7,367 nucleotides of DNA from JAFDEI01 sp964196055. Lineage in GTDB: Bacteria; Myxococcota_A; UBA9160; SMWR01. This document shows positions 5,775 to 7,367 of the stretch, one piece after another. The notes beneath the pieces are model-generated. The model searched no databases. It was not told the origin of the DNA and saw only the letters and a program-made list of their open reading frames with translations. Both the position numbers and the translations under genes were made by a program. The stretch is from the NCBI GenBank assembly GCA_964196055.1, contig CAXMSF010000254.1, forward strand, positions 1 through 7,367, written 5' to 3'. Within the stretch, counting starts at the first letter, position 1. Each line of letters starts with the position of its first letter.

Positions 5775-6831
5775 GGCACGACCTGCGGTGACGAGCTTTC
5801 TCCTTCGCTGCGCCATTTTCGCCGCGCTGCTCGTGAGTGTGCTGCAGCTCGTCGAACTCGCCGTCCCCTTCTATTGGGGCAACAGCGGGTTCGCGACGAA
5901 GATGGCCTATTTGAAGGAAAGCGAGCTGCGCTACGACACGCTGCTCGTGGGTTCGAGCCGCATCTTCCGGCAAGCCGACCCTTCGATTTTCGACGCAGCG
6001 ACCGGCAGACTCACGAACACCTTCAACCTGGGCGTCTCGGCGACCTACAACCCGGAGATCTATTATCTCTACGAGCATCTGCTCGACGACGACATCTCGT
6101 CGGATGTGAAATTCGTTCTGATGGAGCTGCAGAGCCTGAACCGCATCGCCAGCAGGAACGTGGCAACCCGGGCTGCGATCTACTCGGTCGATCGGAAGAC
6201 CTGTCGCTTTGCCGTGAGTACGCTCTCCGAAGTCGAGGTGCGGCCGGCGAAGCGAGCCGAAGCCGTCGGGCGTTATCGGGCGAGTTACTTGCAGCGAGTT
6301 TTCAAGATCCACATCCTGCGTGAGATCTTGGAGTTCCGCTTCAGCCCAGCCCGTTCAGACATCGTCCTCGGCCCGAACCGGGACGGTTTCTATGCGTTGG
6401 AGCTCCAGGTCGAGGAGGCGCCCGGCCGGAGTCAGGCCAAGATCGCCCTCCGGGCCGCTCTGCTGCGATCGCCCGAGCTGATCGAGCAGCGACGAAAGCG
6501 GGCCGCCCGGATCCACCGGGATCCCGAAAGCTGGACTTTCAGCGAGACCCACCTGCGCCGCCTCGAGAACATCATCGAGCGCTCTCGGGCACGGGGAATC
6601 GAGATCCGTTTCGTGCTGCCGCCGCGCCTTCCGTTCGCAGAACTCGCGGAGTTGCTCCCGATCTACGAGCGATTGGATGAAGATCTCACGATCGACCTCG
6701 CAGACCCCCGGGCTCACCCGGAGTTCTACGAGATGGACTACTCCTTCGACGTGGGACACCTCAACACGCGGGGTGCCGAACACTTCACTCGGCTGCTGGC
6801 CGAACGATTTCTCGCGTCACGCGACGATTGA
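5749..6831 (+). CDS. Membrane-anchored SGNH-hydrolase-like protein, probable partner of the MBOAT
   Basis: A 360-residue protein with one hydrophobic segment (about 17-40) near the N-terminus and the rest predicted in the periplasm. SGNH-type features can be seen: the first block reads LLVGSSRIFRQ with S70 as likely nucleophile, and the C-terminal block reads D334-V-G-H337-LNTRGAEHFTRLL, the D-x-x-H pair that completes a Ser-His-Asp triad. Between them NLGVSATYNPEIYYLY (near 100-115) and LMELQSLNR resemble the central conserved part of AlgJ/AlgX- or DltD-like partners. Such proteins take an acyl group delivered by an MBOAT and place it on a polymer, or assist that step. ATG 5749 is chosen over a TTG at 5728; both lie inside the 3' end of the MBOAT gene, giving a 26-base overlap with 5749 and suggesting translational coupling. 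No strong ribosome-binding site precedes it. Overall sequence is divergent, so the exact subfamily and whether it transfers or hydrolyses acyl groups are uncertain. Confidence 0.82.
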   Translation: MTSSTSSSEARPAVTSFLLRCAIFAALLVSVLQLVELAVPFYWGNSGFATKMAYLKESELRYDTLLVGSSRIFRQADPSIFDAATGRLTNTFNLGVSATYNPEIYYLYEHLLDDDISSDVKFVLMELQSLNRIASRNVATRAAIYSVDRKTCRFAVSTLSEVEVRPAKRAEAVGRYRASYLQRVFKIHILREILEFRFSPARSDIVLGPNRDGFYALELQVEEAPGRSQAKIALRAALLRSPELIEQRRKRAARIHRDPESWTFSETHLRRLENIIERSRARGIEIRFVLPPRLPFAELAELLPIYERLDEDLTIDLADPRAHPEFYEMDYSFDVGHLNTRGAEHFTRLLAERFLASRDD

Positions 6832-6857
6832 AGTCGCCGGTGTGGCTGACGGCGGCT
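6832..6857. terminator. Hairpin in the convergent gap, possible bidirectional terminator
   Basis: AGTCGCCG (6832-6839) pairs with CGGCGGCT (6850-6857), eight base pairs including one T-G wobble, around a 10-base loop. It fills the 26-base gap between the stop codons of the SGNH-like gene and the convergent minus-strand gene, where a shared terminator is expected. Neither side has a T-run, so it is not a standard intrinsic terminator. Confidence 0.35.
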
Positions 6858-7367
6858 CTAGCCCTCCTCGGACTCTTGTGTCTCCGGCGGGAACGCCACC
6901 ATGCCCGTCGCCTTGCCGAGTTTGACGGCGAGGATCCGGCTGAGGTTGTGGTAGACGCGGGTTGCGATGCGGGGATACTGATCGCGCAAACGCCCGAGAT
7001 CCTCTTCCGACAGCAGCAGCAGCCTCGAATCCGAGAGCGCCGTCGCATCGGCGATGCGTCGTCCATGGAAGATGGCGCCCTCGCCGAAGGTGTCGCCGCG
7101 GCGCGCGGTCTGTAGCGACACCGTTTCGCCATCACGCGGTACCGTCAGTTCGATCTCACCATCGATCACGATGTACATTTCTTCGCCCTCGGCACCAAAG
7201 GCCGTCACCTGGAGGCCCTTGTGAATGTGCTGCAGACGACCGAGCAAGGTGACGACCCGCGCCTGAGTCTCACGCAAGCCGGAAAACAGCGGAACCGCTC
7301 GCTGGGGCTCGGGGCCGAGGTCCAGCGCGAGGATGTCCCAGAGCGTGACGACGCGCATGCGGGCCGC
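6858..7367 (-). CDS. C-terminal part of a protein ending in a cyclic-nucleotide-binding-like domain (partial; possibly an RND/MMPL-type transporter)
   Basis: The minus-strand frame ends with TAG at 6860-6858 and stays open to the window edge (reading A-A-R before the Met at 7358), so the 5' end is probably missing. Counting from that Met, residues 19-150 are a cNMP-binding-like domain: RAVPLFSGL (20-28), GEEMYIVIDGEIEL (58-71), RRGDTFGEGAIF (86-97), the phosphate-cassette region GRRIADA (99-105), then DSRLLLLSEEDL and a C-terminal helical part ending in a glutamate-rich tail. A separate Crp-like regulator is unlikely because no DNA-binding helix-turn-helix follows. The lead-in RVVTLWDILALDLG resembles, from memory, the junction where some deltaproteobacterial RND/MMPL-type exporters continue into a cNMP-binding domain; this is an inference. 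It is convergent with the SGNH-like gene, 26 bases away. A start at 7358 giving a 166-residue stand-alone protein remains possible. Confidence 0.8.
   Translation of the reverse strand, partial: AARMRVVTLWDILALDLGPEPQRAVPLFSGLRETQARVVTLLGRLQHIHKGLQVTAFGAEGEEMYIVIDGEIELTVPRDGETVSLQTARRGDTFGEGAIFHGRRIADATALSDSRLLLLSEEDLGRLRDQYPRIATRVYHNLSRILAVKLGKATGMVAFPPETQESEEG

Noticed and set aside
123..6472. Three copies of GCGATCGC (123-130, 1051-1058, 6465-6472), recalling cyanobacterial HIP1
   Set aside because: Only three copies, two of them in coding sequence, and the gene content does not look cyanobacterial; a genome-wide count would be needed.
7010..7021. Short CAG trinucleotide run
   Set aside because: It encodes the leucine run of the cNMP-binding-like domain (minus strand) and is too short to be a repeat locus.

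Overview
The window is GC-rich (roughly 60-65% by eye) and gene-dense, with GTG as well as ATG starts and no mobile element, rRNA, tRNA or CRISPR that I can see. The protein repertoire resembles a deltaproteobacterial-type Gram-negative (Myxococcota/Desulfobacterota or a related lineage): an AlgH/YqgE protein, an EAL phosphodiesterase, a receiver-domain fusion, an AlgI-like MBOAT with an SGNH partner, and a cyclic-nucleotide-binding domain that looks like the tail of a transporter. The lineage is an inference from gene content and was not tested by any search.

Layout: positions 1-60 (minus) hold the start of a divergent gene whose first 20 codons look like a signal peptide. Six genes then run on the plus strand: AlgH/YqgE family protein (152-712); EAL-domain c-di-GMP phosphodiesterase with a degenerate GGDEF domain (819-2096); metallo-beta-lactamase-fold hydrolase fused to a C-terminal response-regulator receiver (2249-3574); exported histidine phosphatase (3608-4216); MBOAT O-acyltransferase (4344-5774, possibly from 4329); and a membrane-anchored SGNH-like protein (5749-6831) that overlaps the MBOAT gene. 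A convergent minus-strand gene (6858-7367) runs off the right edge and ends in a cyclic-nucleotide-binding-like domain. No gene-free stretch exceeds 300 bases; the longest gap is 152 bases (2097-2248).

How they may work together: the MBOAT and SGNH genes form a recognisable pair for moving acyl (usually acetyl) groups across the inner membrane onto an extracytoplasmic glycan. The EAL protein and the MBL-receiver fusion are signalling or turnover proteins and sit side by side, though nothing in the sequence links them to the acylation pair except shared strand. The most unusual single gene is the MBL-receiver fusion. The most unusual non-coding signal is a short motif (consensus GCACYCACGGKGGG) seen in three separate intergenic gaps.
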